A DNA stretch of 64,000 bases from JAICMB01 sp963802915 (GTDB lineage: Bacteria; Acidobacteriota; Terriglobia; Bryobacterales; Bryobacteraceae). The notes under the pieces are model-generated. The model was not told the origin of the DNA. It did no database searches and saw only the letters and a program-made list of their open reading frames with translations. This document shows positions 52,769-61,457 of the stretch, piece after piece. The number at the start of each line of letters is the position of its first letter. The stretch's first letter is position 1. The DNA is taken from contig CAWDKQ010000010.1 in NCBI GenBank assembly GCA_963802915.1, positions 434,001 to 498,000 on the forward strand, in the 5' to 3' direction. The position numbers and the translations under genes are program-made.

Positions 52769-53635
52769 ATGGCAACTGTCGAGATTCTACCCCAGGCAAA
52801 TCATCAGAGCGGCGCCCGCGACGGCGGACTGCCTGCCACCCCGGTCCTCAGCTTCGAGGGAGTGACATTGCAATTCGACGATCGCGCCGTGCTCAATAAT
52901 ATTTCGTTTTCCGTCGATGCGGGCGAGACCAGAGTAATCATGGGAGCCGCCGGCTCCGGCAAAACGCTGTTGCTGAAGAACGCAATCGGCCTGCTCTGCC
53001 CGGATCTGGGAAGCGTGCGCCTGTTTGGCAATGAGATCACCAACTTGGACGAGAGAGAACTGCATCCGCTGCGGCGCCACGTCGGAGTGCTGTTCCAGGA
53101 AGGCGCCTTATTCGATTCTCTTACTGTCGCCGAAAACGTGGCGTATCCGCTAAGGTATCAGCCGGATCGGTTCTTGTCGGAAACGGCGATATTGGACAAC
53201 GTCAAGACGGCGTTGAACTTCGTCGGCCTCAGTCGAGTAATGAACAAATATCCGAGCGAAATCTCGGGGGGCATGCGCCGCCGTGTGGGAATCGCGCGCG
53301 CCGCTATCACCAAGCCGCCATTGATGCTTTACGATTCGCCAACGGCAGGCCTGGATCCGATCACCGCCAATCGCATTATGGTCCTTGCGGTTCGCCAGCG
53401 GGCCCTGGCTCAGACGGCATTTCTGGTTGTGACCCATCGAAAACAGGACGGAGTGATCCTGGCGCGTTATTCTTACGACTCCGAGGCCGGCAAACTCGAG
53501 CGGTCGGATGACGTAGCGGGCCGAACCGTGTTCATGATCCTCCGCGAAGGACGCCTGGTGTTTGAGGGATCGGAGGCGGAGCTTGAGTCCTCTACCGATC
53601 CCTATGTATCAAGGTTCGCCCGGAGACCGAGCTAA
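52769..53635 (+). CDS. ABC-transporter ATPase, MlaF/Ttg2A-like, with altered Walker B
   Basis: ~288 aa from ATG 52769 (GTG 52754 also possible). Walker A GAAGSGKT; Q-loop LFQEGALFDSLTVAENVAYPL, typical of MlaF; signature SGGMRRRVGIARA; Walker B LMLYDSPTAGLDP; switch His in VVTHRK. The residue after the Walker B Asp, normally the catalytic Glu, is Ser, so hydrolysis may be slow or absent. The permease (MlaE) and substrate-binding (MlaD) genes that normally accompany it are not in the window. Its last 4 bp overlap the convergent BON gene. Confidence 0.85.
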   Translation: MATVEILPQANHQSGARDGGLPATPVLSFEGVTLQFDDRAVLNNISFSVDAGETRVIMGAAGSGKTLLLKNAIGLLCPDLGSVRLFGNEITNLDERELHPLRRHVGVLFQEGALFDSLTVAENVAYPLRYQPDRFLSETAILDNVKTALNFVGLSRVMNKYPSEISGGMRRRVGIARAAITKPPLMLYDSPTAGLDPITANRIMVLAVRQRALAQTAFLVVTHRKQDGVILARYSYDSEAGKLERSDDVAGRTVFMILREGRLVFEGSEAELESSTDPYVSRFARRPS

Positions 53636-54246
53636 CTCTTCTCGACTTGCAGATCATTGGTCACCGAGAACACCCCGGGAACGCTGTTGGCGCGAATGCC
53701 GATCAGATTCTTGTCCGCCTCGTTCGCTACCACCCCCGTGAGAGTGACATGGCCATTATCGACGATGATGTGTATGGGCGGTATGGACCGGAACCCGTAA
53801 CGGGTAGACAGAACCGGATCGCCGTAAATGGCCCGGTATTCCGCCATGCGAATCCGGTCGTCCATGGGCGAAGGCGGCAACACCTCAATTTCGTTGACAA
53901 CCCGATTCACGCCCTCAATGTGTTTTGCCGCATTCTCGGCGTCGCTCTTGAGCGTGGGATTGGTGACCTTGCCCATAAGGATTACTGAGTCGCCGTCAAC
54001 ACGAAACGCGAGATCGTCGAAAACGCCGTAATACGGCAGCATGAGTAACGCGTGACGAACTTGCTGTGCGAGCCTACCCTCATCGGGCATGCCCGGCGTG
54101 AATACATCGTTGTGTTTCGTTTCCGCTTTGCCGGAGATCCCTACCGCGGCGAATAGAACGGCAAAAACGCCGGGCAACAACAGCGTGTAGAAGCGCTTTC
54201 CGCTGTGGGAAAAAGCAGTTCTGTCAAAAAATCGATCGAGAGACAT
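53632..54246 (-). CDS. Exported two-BON-domain protein
   Basis: ATG 54246 (MSLDRFF) with AAAGGAA upstream; the frame's first ATG at 54354 adds 36 unlikely residues. ~204 aa. A membrane/signal segment (RFYTLLLPGVFAVLFAAVGISGKA) is followed by two BON domains (~65-130, VDGDSVILMGKVTNPTLKSDAENAA; and ~145-200, VDNGHVTLTGVVANEADKNLIG). Probably periplasmic or anchored. This secreted BON protein and the cytoplasmic one at 51443 differ in location and domain number. Confidence 0.87.
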   Translation of the reverse strand: MSLDRFFDRTAFSHSGKRFYTLLLPGVFAVLFAAVGISGKAETKHNDVFTPGMPDEGRLAQQVRHALLMLPYYGVFDDLAFRVDGDSVILMGKVTNPTLKSDAENAAKHIEGVNRVVNEIEVLPPSPMDDRIRMAEYRAIYGDPVLSTRYGFRSIPPIHIIVDNGHVTLTGVVANEADKNLIGIRANSVPGVFSVTNDLQVEKS

Positions 54247-54473
54247 TCGCGATTCCTTTCGGTGCTGCGATTGTGCACCCCGCGTGCCATGTGAGCGGTC
54301 GTTACACAATAATGTTTTGTGGTTGTTAACAACGCAATTTGCGCAGCATCGCATCCCCGAACGATCGGGGCGTCTATCACTGGAGCACAGTTGTCTACCC
54401 GTCGACTTCAGCGAAGGCTACCGCGAATATTCCAAGCGTCCCGTCATGGACCATCAACTGCACTGTTGTGCGT

Positions 54474-55556
54474 ATGGTTCTCAGGACCGCTGGAAGTACG
54501 CTGCTGGCGCTGACCGTAGTTGTTGCGGCTTTGGCGGCAGATGCCCAACTCACAATACCGAATCGTCCCGCGCAGCCCTTGTTCAACGGTGAACAAGGCA
54601 GGCAGCACACCGAAATCCACTTCGATCCGGCCACCCGCACAGTGACTCTGAAGCTGCTGGTGCAGGATCCCAGCGGCTATTTCATTCCTAACATCCCGCG
54701 CGACAGCTTTGTAGTTTACGAGGACGGCGTACGCCAGAAGATCGTTTCGGCCGACGTCGAACGCGCCCCGGCCTCCATCGTTCTGTTGATGGAGCGCGGC
54801 AGCCCTTATCCGGACCTGAGCCTGGACACCGACCTCACACTAGCCGGCGAGCAATTGCTCGATCGTCTTGAGCGCGACGACAAGATCGCGGTTTTCGAAT
54901 ATGCAGAAAAGATAACCACGCTGACTGACTTCACTCACCCGCACGATTTGCTCGATAATATCTTCTATTCCACGAATCAGACCGCATCTTCACAGACGCA
55001 GCTTTTCGACGCCCTGGTGTTCGAGGCCAAACGCATTGGGCCCGTCCTTGGGCGCAAGGGCATCGTATTGGTCTCCTCGGGCGTGGACACATTCAGCCGG
55101 GCGACATTCACTGATGCGCTGAACTCAGTGGACGAGTGCGGCGCGCCTCTGTACGCCGTGGGTTTGAGCAATGTCATCCAAGATTTGGCCAAGCTCGCCC
55201 CGCCTGAGCGACCGTTCGCGAAGGTCGACTGGCAGGCAGCTAACGATCGTTTGATGAAGATAGCCCGTGAATCCGGCGGTAGGGCCTATTTCCCGCCCGA
55301 TACGATTGACCTGTCTTCAATCTTCAGCGATATCCTTGAGAATCTCAAGGTTCGTTACGTCATCACTTACAAATCGTCAACTCAGGCTCCTTTAACGGCA
55401 CCGAGGCAAGTCCGGGTCGATCTCGTCGATCCCAACACGGGAGGCGCGCTGCAGATTGTCGACGCGAACGGGAAAAAGATTGCGTCCAAAGTCGTCGTTG
55501 AGGGAAGTTACACGCCCGCGGCCTTAGTAACGAAAAACATAAAGGAAAGAAGATGA
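54474..55556 (+). CDS. VWFA-related-domain secreted protein (~360 aa)
   Basis: ATG 54474 opens directly into a signal peptide (VLRTAGSTLLALTVVVAALAADA). An N-terminal beta segment (VTLKLLVQDPSGYFIPNIPRDSFVVYEDG) leads into a von Willebrand A domain: ASIVLLMERGSPYPDLSLDTD, where the metal-site DxSxS is degenerate (LMERGSP), then KGIVLVSSGVDTFSRAT and a closing region YVITYKSS. This is the acidobacterial VWFA-related pattern, function unknown. The stop overlaps the ATG of the next small gene (ATGA). Confidence 0.82.
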   Translation: MVLRTAGSTLLALTVVVAALAADAQLTIPNRPAQPLFNGEQGRQHTEIHFDPATRTVTLKLLVQDPSGYFIPNIPRDSFVVYEDGVRQKIVSADVERAPASIVLLMERGSPYPDLSLDTDLTLAGEQLLDRLERDDKIAVFEYAEKITTLTDFTHPHDLLDNIFYSTNQTASSQTQLFDALVFEAKRIGPVLGRKGIVLVSSGVDTFSRATFTDALNSVDECGAPLYAVGLSNVIQDLAKLAPPERPFAKVDWQAANDRLMKIARESGGRAYFPPDTIDLSSIFSDILENLKVRYVITYKSSTQAPLTAPRQVRVDLVDPNTGGALQIVDANGKKIASKVVVEGSYTPAALVTKNIKERR

Positions 55557-55789
55557 AGACCGTTCCAAACGAGATCACCATCCCGCTACAGATCGGAGCC
55601 GAACTGCGGATTAAAGGCAACGGAGAGATTGTCGTGGATAACCCGGAAATCGAACTGGCCCCGGACACGGCCGCGGCCGATGCTGTCCTGGCTTATCGAT
55701 TCGATGCTGAGTCGCGCGAGCACGTATTGCGACTACTCGAGCCCGTGGCGAACCATAAGCACCTTAAGCGCCATCGTCCGGACGATTAG
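55553..55789 (+). CDS. Hypothetical small protein (78 aa) coupled to the VWFA gene
   Basis: Starts within the stop of the VWFA-related gene (ATGA) and is preceded by AAAGGAAAGAAG, so it is translated. The sequence is soluble and acidic (EITIPLQIGAELRIKGNGEIVVDNPEIELAPDTAAADAVLAYRF) with a C-terminal basic patch (KHLKRHRPDD). No family recognised. Tight coupling suggests it partners with or follows the secreted VWFA protein, although it has no export signal. Confidence 0.7.
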   Translation: MKTVPNEITIPLQIGAELRIKGNGEIVVDNPEIELAPDTAAADAVLAYRFDAESREHVLRLLEPVANHKHLKRHRPDD

Positions 55790-55826
55790 TCGAGTCCGTC
55801 GCGTTCGGCGCGTCTAGAACCTACCC

Positions 55827-57098
55827 ATGGACAACACGAAACAAACCTCTGAACTTCCTCGCCTTACAATCATCGGGAAGCCACGCTCGGCGACGGCTTA
55901 CATGATTCGCGATTTTCTGCACCGGAGCGCTATTCCATTCGAATGGATTGAGGTGAAGAACGACGACGCGGCTCGCGCCATCGCCGGCGTCGACCGTCTC
56001 GACGATAGTCGCTTGCCCGTCTGCATTTTCCCGGACGGCACCCGCTTGGAATGTCCGACTATCCGCCAGATTCTGGAGAAGCTCGGCTGGTACCACGATC
56101 CTTCACGCTCCGAGTACGATGTCGCGATCTATGGAGCCGGGCCGGCGGGCTTAAGCGCGGCTGTTTATGCTGCGTCAGAGGGACTCAAAACGGTTGTCAT
56201 TGAGAAGTACACAGTAGGTGGGCAGGCCGGCAGCACCACGAAGGTCGAGAATTATCTCGGTTTCCCGCAGGGCATCAGCGGTAACGATCTGGCGGAGCGC
56301 GCTCGTGAACAAGCCTGCCGCTTCGGGGCTGAGATCCTGCTGGGACGAGAAGGCGTTCGGGGGCAATTTCAGCCCGGCAAAGGCGTCGTCTATCTCGCCG
56401 ATGGAACTAAAATCATCGCGCGCGCGTCGCTCTGCGCCACCGGAGTTGTCTATCGCCGCCTCGGCTTGCCCAACGAAGATAGATTCTTCGGCATCGGCGT
56501 GTACTACGGCGCGGGCGCCAGTGAGGCGCAGCTGTGCGTCAATGACGATGTTTACATAGTCGGAGGCGGCAACTCGGCGGCCCAGGCCGCAATGCACTTC
56601 TCACGGTACGCGAGAAGTGTTGTCATGGTCGTTCGTGACGATTCCCTCAAGGTTACGGTGTCGCAATACCTGGTGGATCGTATCTATTCCAGGAAAAACA
56701 TAACTGTTCTCACTCGCACCGTGGTGACTGCTCTGGATGGCGGTCAATCGCTTGAAACAATCATCCTCACCAATCGAGATACGGGCGAGCAGAAAACAGT
56801 CCCGGCCAGATGGCTCTTCGTCTGCGTGGGAGGCGCTCCCAACACCGCATGGGCGCAAGAGGTTGGCGTGGCGCGGGACGAAGGCGGATATCTGGTTACG
56901 GGACCCGACCTGGCTGTCAACAATCACTCGTCGCCGACCTGGCCGCTCGATCGCAGCCCCTTTTATCTGGAAACCAACATGCCTGGGCTATTTGCCGCCG
57001 GCGACGTACGGCACGGCTCGGTAAAGCGCTGCGCCTCCGCCGTGGGTGAGGGAGCGATGGCGGTGACCTTCATGCATCGCTACCTCGCGAACGGATAG
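55827..57098 (+). CDS. Thioredoxin-reductase-like FAD oxidoreductase with glutaredoxin-like N-domain, lacking redox cysteines
   Basis: 423 aa. Residues ~12-88 form a glutaredoxin-like fold (LTIIGKPRSATAYMIRDFLHR), with the CxxC position reading KPRSAT. The FAD/NADPH part starts at ~97 (IYGAGPAGLSAAVYAASEG), with GGQAG, VENYLGFPQG and GGGNSAAQAA. Where thioredoxin reductases have CATC there is YYGAGASEAQLC. It ends with the FAD motif GLFAAGDVRHGSVKRCASAVGEG. It is a clear paralogue of the protein at 1-1278, which adds a cNMP domain. Its substrate cannot be a disulfide through the usual site; acceptor unknown. Confidence 0.88.
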   Translation: MDNTKQTSELPRLTIIGKPRSATAYMIRDFLHRSAIPFEWIEVKNDDAARAIAGVDRLDDSRLPVCIFPDGTRLECPTIRQILEKLGWYHDPSRSEYDVAIYGAGPAGLSAAVYAASEGLKTVVIEKYTVGGQAGSTTKVENYLGFPQGISGNDLAERAREQACRFGAEILLGREGVRGQFQPGKGVVYLADGTKIIARASLCATGVVYRRLGLPNEDRFFGIGVYYGAGASEAQLCVNDDVYIVGGGNSAAQAAMHFSRYARSVVMVVRDDSLKVTVSQYLVDRIYSRKNITVLTRTVVTALDGGQSLETIILTNRDTGEQKTVPARWLFVCVGGAPNTAWAQEVGVARDEGGYLVTGPDLAVNNHSSPTWPLDRSPFYLETNMPGLFAAGDVRHGSVKRCASAVGEGAMAVTFMHRYLANG

Positions 57099-57113
57099 AC
57101 AGGTGTTTAGCAG

Positions 57114-57635
57114 CTATTCCTTGGGCTTCGGCGGAAAATGGTCGAACATCTCCGCGACCGCTTTCTCCAGCTTCTTCTCGTTCTTCTCCGGCTTTTCAGA
57201 CAAAGTATCTTTGGCCATTCCGCGCCAGATCAATTTTTTCGTCGGAGTATCGAAGATATCTACTACGAGAGTGCCAACGGGGATGTTTTCCACTTCGGTC
57301 GTTGCGATGCCATCGCCCCAACCATGCCAGAACCAGCCGCCTCCGAAGTTGTCATAAAAAGTCTCTATACGCGGCTGCGTCGCAGTTGACTCGAAGGCCG
57401 CCACGGAGGCGTCTCCTAGAGGAGCCGGCGTCCACCCCTTGGCCGTCAGTTGTGAATCGACCGCGCTTCGAATACGGTCCGCCCATAACTGATCGGCTTC
57501 TACTTTCATCCATGAGTATGTGTGGTAACCCCCAAAATTTGCGTGGTGGTCATAATCTGTCACGACTTTGGCCGCCAAAAGGACGGCGGCGCCTGCAACG
57601 AGTAAGAGAAGTAACCGCGCTGCATTGTTCTTCAT
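57114..57635 (-). CDS. DUF4136-family exported protein (~173 aa)
   Basis: ATG 57635 (MKNNAARL) with AAAGGA upstream; the frame begins six codons earlier. A signal peptide or lipoprotein-like hydrophobic start (LLLLLVAGAAVLLA) lacks a lipobox Cys. The domain core is KVVTDYDHHANFGGYHTYSWM and AVDSQLTAKGWTP, then VENIPVGTLVVDIFDTPTKKLIWRGMAKDTL. DUF4136 proteins are envelope proteins of unknown role. A frameshifted relative is at 62713. Confidence 0.87.
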   Translation of the reverse strand: MKNNAARLLLLLVAGAAVLLAAKVVTDYDHHANFGGYHTYSWMKVEADQLWADRIRSAVDSQLTAKGWTPAPLGDASVAAFESTATQPRIETFYDNFGGGWFWHGWGDGIATTEVENIPVGTLVVDIFDTPTKKLIWRGMAKDTLSEKPEKNEKKLEKAVAEMFDHFPPKPKE

Positions 57636-57790
57636 AGGTAGTATCCTTTCCACTGATCCTTAGTGCAGGTTGAATACCGAGCACCCAAAGGTTAAGTCGT
57701 GCACCGATTGGCATCACTCGATTACTCGGTCCACTTATCCTGCTCGTCAATAGCTAGACGGAATGTCGTCTAAGTATCGATCCGCCACCT

Positions 57791-58140
57791 TCACACACTA
57801 ATCACCGGGCAAGGAGACCGGCGGATAATCCCGTACGTGTGACTACGCAATCTGGCAAAGGGTTCGTGTGCGGCGCCCGGCCGATCCACGACAAGGTCGG
57901 CCTCACCGCGCTCGATCCCCGAACATGGTCTTCTAGTATCGCCGCCAGTTTCTGGCGAGCCGTTTCGCGAATCCAGTCGCGAGTCCTGGCCAAATCCGCC
58001 GCGCATCGCACCATCCGGAGCGCGTCCGTGTCCAGGTCCACGGCGCAGGGAATATGTCGCCAGCGGTCTGGCGGTGGTGGCTGCAATTCGTTTGTGTGAA
58101 CCGCGGTCCGCACGGGACTCTGCCGCGACGCCGTCGGCCA
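57791..58140 (-). pseudogene. Decayed universal stress protein (USP) gene
   Basis: Two USP pieces lie in different minus-strand frames: RWRHIPCAVDLDTDALRMVRCAADLAR plus TARQKLAAILEDHV in one, and GEADLVVDRPGAAHEPFARLRSHTYGIIRRSPCPVISV in the other, which ends at 57791. In an intact USP the latter holds the ATP-loop G-x2-G-x9-G(S/T) and the CPV strand. The middle of the domain is missing, so there is both a deletion and a frameshift. No function expected. Confidence 0.7.
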
Positions 58141-58329
58141 TTCCATGCGAACGCTGATATCGCGGAATTCCTTGCTGAGGAAGTTGTAGAGATCGGCGCG
58201 CCGCTGTGTTCGCGGCTCCTGGCGGAAATTGCTTCGCTACCGCCCTTATGAATGGCGCGGGCCGGAAAAATGGATCAGAAACAGCAGGCGGTCGAAGTCC
58301 ATGATGAGCGTCGAGCGCGCCGCAATTCG

Positions 58330-58731
58330 CTAGCTCTTGCCCGCTGGTGGCAGCTCGAAGGCTTGCGGTAAGCTCAGTTCCAAAAGGGTCCGGGTGCCAT
58401 CTTTGGCATCCACTTCCACGGCATAACCCGAACCACCCTCTGGAAGGCGCACTCTGACGGCGGTCGCGTGCTGAATACCGTGGGTCAGACGATCGCCGGC
58501 GTCCTGGCCGAAGTACATCCACACGATGTCTTCGCCGTCCTTCACGTCGGCGGCCATGCCGTCGAACGGCCGGTCCTCCGTGGGAACGTAATGTCCGACC
58601 TCGAGGCCGAGCACCTCGAGTTCGGCATGAGCCCCGCGATTGACGCGCGTAAAGTTCGCCATGAACTCATTCCATTCCTCTCGACGAATGTCATTTCCTT
58701 GCGCTGCTGGCATTGTAGTTGGTTGCCCCAT
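58330..58731 (-). CDS. DUF5335-family protein (133 aa)
   Basis: ATG preceded by AAAGGAA. The sequence EEWNEFMANFTRVNRGAHAELEVLGLEVGHYVPTEDRPFDGMAADVKDGEDIVWMYFG, then LTHGIQHATAVRV and VEVDAKDGTRTLLEL, follows the DUF5335 pattern of a small beta-rich protein. Unknown function; in soil bacteria it is often near Hsp20/USP/BON stress genes, as here. No cysteine, no export signal. Confidence 0.75.
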   Translation of the reverse strand: MGQPTTMPAAQGNDIRREEWNEFMANFTRVNRGAHAELEVLGLEVGHYVPTEDRPFDGMAADVKDGEDIVWMYFGQDAGDRLTHGIQHATAVRVRLPEGGSGYAVEVDAKDGTRTLLELSLPQAFELPPAGKS

Positions 58732-58771
58732 AAATTCCTTTCCATTGAAAGCGGCGCGGACGCCTGGTTTA

Positions 58772-59218
58772 TTAAGGAAGAAAAATCAATCCACTTTGAA
58801 AATCGTTCAACTCGCCCGACTCACTCAGCGTGAATGTCGAGTTGATGAAACCGCTTGCGTCTGCAAACTGACCGGCGCCTCCATTCACGCTGCAACTCAC
58901 GGTTCCGGTCATCATGCCCGGCTCCGCGCAGGAGGCGAGATGTCCTTCTCCTATGGTAGAAAACCGGAAATGGTGTTCGTCCTCATCTCCTAAAGTGACA
59001 ACGCCCGCTTTCTGAAACGAATCCGAGCCCGTCACTAACAACTCCGAATCGATGAAAGCCAGATCTCCCGGGGACGTGCTGATATCGGCCTCGAGGCCGG
59101 ACGGAAGCACGGTGGTTCTCACCGTGCAACTCGTCGCGGAACCCATCGTTCGTAGCGATGTCGAATCGCTCGCCGATATTCGACCCCGGAAATGCATGGC
59201 GTAAAGTATCGTCCGCAT
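58772..59218 (-). CDS. Hypothetical beta-barrel-like protein (148 aa)
   Basis: No firm family match. The C-terminal half has GTVSCSVNGGAGQFADASGFINSTFTLSESGELNDFQ, a pattern of secreted or lipocalin-like small beta-barrels (GxGxFxxAxG). The N-terminus (MRTILYAMHFRGRIS) is not a signal peptide and may be mis-started. The two cysteines (TSCTV, VSCSV) could pair. Leftward, between the DUF5335 and HdeD genes. Confidence 0.55.
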   Translation of the reverse strand: MRTILYAMHFRGRISASDSTSLRTMGSATSCTVRTTVLPSGLEADISTSPGDLAFIDSELLVTGSDSFQKAGVVTLGDEDEHHFRFSTIGEGHLASCAEPGMMTGTVSCSVNGGAGQFADASGFINSTFTLSESGELNDFQSGLIFLP

Positions 59219-59256
59219 AAGATCAGATGGTTCAACGGGGTGAAATGCGTCTGTCG

Positions 59257-59835
59257 TTAACGGCTAGGCGCGTGAGCCGGCGTACCGCCATACCCGTATT
59301 CCCTCGCGTATCCGCGCAGCCGGAATCCGAGCACGACTAAGATGATGCCGAACACAAACATATAAACGCCCACCCACAATGCGATCGCAACCGCGCCCGC
59401 GAGCGGGAATATCGCAAGCAAGCCGCCGAATATCACGGATGCGATTCCGCTGAGCGCCAAAAGCCACTCTCCGCTGATGTACTTGCGAAGCCGCACCGCT
59501 GCCACGATCTCCAAAACGCCTGTCACTAAGGCCCACGCTGCAATCACGAAAACAAGTGAGAGCGCTGTGATCGCCGGCCAGATCGCCGTCACAATTCCCG
59601 CGGCAATTCCGATAAATCCCTCCAGCAGAAGCGCGATCCAGCGCTCGTGCCGCTCGGCCGCCCGCCATGCGCCTGCGATGTTTAGGACGCCGTCCACGAA
59701 CGCGTACGCCCCAAACAAAATAACCAGCGCAAACAGCGTAATACCTGGCCACACGAATGTGACCACGCCCACGAGGATGGCGAGCAGGCCTCGAAGCATT
59801 AACGACCACCAGCTATTCGCCAATAACGTTCTCAT
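59257..59835 (-). CDS. HdeD-family membrane protein (192 aa)
   Basis: ATG with GGGAGG upstream. Six membrane helices in three hairpins (SLMLRGLLAILVGVVTFVWPGITLFALVILFGAYAFVDGVLNI, repeated as EGFIGIAAGIVTAIWPAITALSLVFVIAAWALVTGVLEI) are typical of HdeD (DUF308), first known from E. coli acid resistance. The cytoplasmic tail is short and basic. Lies 44 bp downstream of the Hsp20 gene and is likely co-transcribed with it. Confidence 0.9.
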   Translation of the reverse strand: MRTLLANSWWSLMLRGLLAILVGVVTFVWPGITLFALVILFGAYAFVDGVLNIAGAWRAAERHERWIALLLEGFIGIAAGIVTAIWPAITALSLVFVIAAWALVTGVLEIVAAVRLRKYISGEWLLALSGIASVIFGGLLAIFPLAGAVAIALWVGVYMFVFGIILVVLGFRLRGYAREYGYGGTPAHAPSR

Positions 59836-59879
59836 CGATATAACCTCCCTTGTCTGATGTCCTTATGCGGCTTGCATCT

Positions 59880-60593
59880 CTAAGAGGACCGCGGCTGCGA
59901 TCCACTGGCGCTGGTGGCGCCCGTCGAACTTGAGCCGCTGCCGCTCTGCGAACCGGAACTGCTGCTCGCCGAACTGCCTTGCACTGGAATCTGCCGGCGG
60001 TTGGTTTCTTGCTGAGGGACGGGAATCGTGATTTCAAGAATGCCGTTATCGAACCGTGCGTTTGCCTGTTGCACATTGGCGCCGTCAGGCAGCGGAATCA
60101 CGCGCGCGAAATAGCCGTATTGAACCTCGGTCCGGCGTAACCCGCCCTGTTCTTCCTCGCGCTCGCGGTTGCGCTCGCCTTCGATCAGGAGGCCGTCATC
60201 GGTTACCTCCACCCTGACATCGTCTGGGTTGATGCCCGGAAGATCGGCGCGCACAACGTAGTTGCCGTTTTGTACCCGGACTTCAACGTTCGGCGCCCAT
60301 GCGGCCGTGCCGCCATCCCCCTGCCCGGTGCTGAGTTGGCCAAGGGCGCGATCCATCTCTTCACTCATCCTGCGCATGAGGGTGAATGGGTTCATGCGAA
60401 AAAGGTCGCCCGCGAACAAGGGAAAGGCTAACGGCCCAAAACCCGCTCCCGGAGTCACAGCGCCCCTTAGACGCCGCATCATTTGCGTGTTCTGCGATGT
60501 CGATTGCCCCTGTGATCCCTCGGTTTGTCGATCGTTTCTCTCTTGCGTCGTTCGGCTTTGCTGGTCGGCGGTACTTGTGTCGTTGCTCGCCAT
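59880..60593 (-). CDS. Hsp20/alpha-crystallin small heat-shock protein (237 aa)
   Basis: A long polar N-terminus (rich in Ser/Thr/Gln) is followed by an alpha-crystallin domain (~100-190): WAPNVEVRVQNGNYVVRADLPGINPDDVRVEVTDDGLLIEGERN, ending with NGILEITIPVP. The C-tail after the (I/V)xI-like ITIPVP is Ser/Gly-rich (SSSSGSQSGSGSSS), which is longer and more repetitive than usual. Holdase chaperone. It leads the HdeD group on the minus strand. Confidence 0.92.
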   Translation of the reverse strand: MASNDTSTADQQSRTTQERNDRQTEGSQGQSTSQNTQMMRRLRGAVTPGAGFGPLAFPLFAGDLFRMNPFTLMRRMSEEMDRALGQLSTGQGDGGTAAWAPNVEVRVQNGNYVVRADLPGINPDDVRVEVTDDGLLIEGERNREREEEQGGLRRTEVQYGYFARVIPLPDGANVQQANARFDNGILEITIPVPQQETNRRQIPVQGSSASSSSGSQSGSGSSSTGATSASGSQPRSS

Positions 60594-60936
60594 AACGTCT
60601 CCTTCTATTTCGGCCTAGCGTCGGCCGGTTCCGTCAATGCAGTTACCGGGCCAACACGATGCCGTTTTTCAGGACTGTGCGGAGCCGCCTTCCAGGCGCC
60701 AACCGCTACACCGCCGAGTCGAACGGTAGACGGCGCTCCTCGACGACTCGACGTTATTGTTTGAGGCGCGGTGTACCCGGTGTCCGCACCGAAATGACGA
60801 CTCACAACCTGGCGTGAACACGTTTGACTGCTGTGGTCGAGAGTTGGAGTACAGTGCGCCTGGTCAAATTCAAGACGCCCGACTATATCCACCTGATCTG
60901 GAGAGGCCCGTGCAATCGTTCACGCAGGAGCACCAC
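60594..60936. other. Intergenic stretch between Hsp20 and WXXGXW genes
   Basis: About 340 bp separating divergent genes. Should contain the hsp20 promoter, but no CIRCE element, sigma-32-like box or strong hairpin was found by eye. The small open frame starting at 60757 merely extends the WXXGXW gene upstream. Confidence 0.45.
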
Positions 60937-61245
60937 ATGAGGTTCAAAAGATTCTTAGCTACCTCGATACTGTTGGTCAGCTTTTCGTCATTGGCTGCGG
61001 CGCGTGTCGCGGCATCCATCGTTGTGGGTACTCCGCCGCCTCCGCCCGTCGCTGTAGGAGCTGTCGGAGTAGCGCCCGGCCCGGGTTATGTCTGGGTCGA
61101 CGGCTATTGGAATTGGGTTGGCGGAAAATGGGTCTGGGTCCCGGGAAGGTGGGTGTTGCCGCCCCATCCACACGCCGTTTGGATTGCCCCGCATTACCGC
61201 GCCTACCACTCAGAGTATCGTTACTATCACGGCCACTGGAAGTAG
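60937..61245 (+). CDS. WXXGXW-repeat secreted protein (102 aa)
   Basis: ATG 60937 with AGGAG six bases upstream. A signal peptide (FLATSILLVSFSSLAAARVAA), a proline-rich spacer (GTPPPPPVAVG), and the repeat region GYVWVDGYWNWVGGKWVW followed by VPGRWVLPPHPHAVW, belong to the YXWGXW/WXXGXW repeat family of small envelope proteins. A His/Tyr-rich end (HYRAYHSEYRYYHGHWK) is unusual and could bind metal. Paralogue at 63069. Confidence 0.87.
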   Translation: MRFKRFLATSILLVSFSSLAAARVAASIVVGTPPPPPVAVGAVGVAPGPGYVWVDGYWNWVGGKWVWVPGRWVLPPHPHAVWIAPHYRAYHSEYRYYHGHWK

Positions 61246-61457
61246 AACGTACGGCGTAGTCGCGGCCGAGGGTCAGAGTCCGCCCAACGTGTTGATCAAG
61301 TCCTCCGTCTCGTTTTCAAAGACCGTCAACCACGAACTCGCCCAACCCGTCCAATCCGGCCAAGATGTGTTCGAGTACTACGGAGCATCCTTTTCGACAT
61401 AGGCAGTCATCGCGTGCGGTCTCTAGCGTGCTGCATATGATTTCGCGGGGCCACTGC

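Noticed and set aside
57791..58522. 243-codon minus-strand open frame
   Set aside because: Only its last ~40 codons resemble a protein (USP end); the rest is unlike any family and the true USP start lies in another frame. Treated as a pseudogene.
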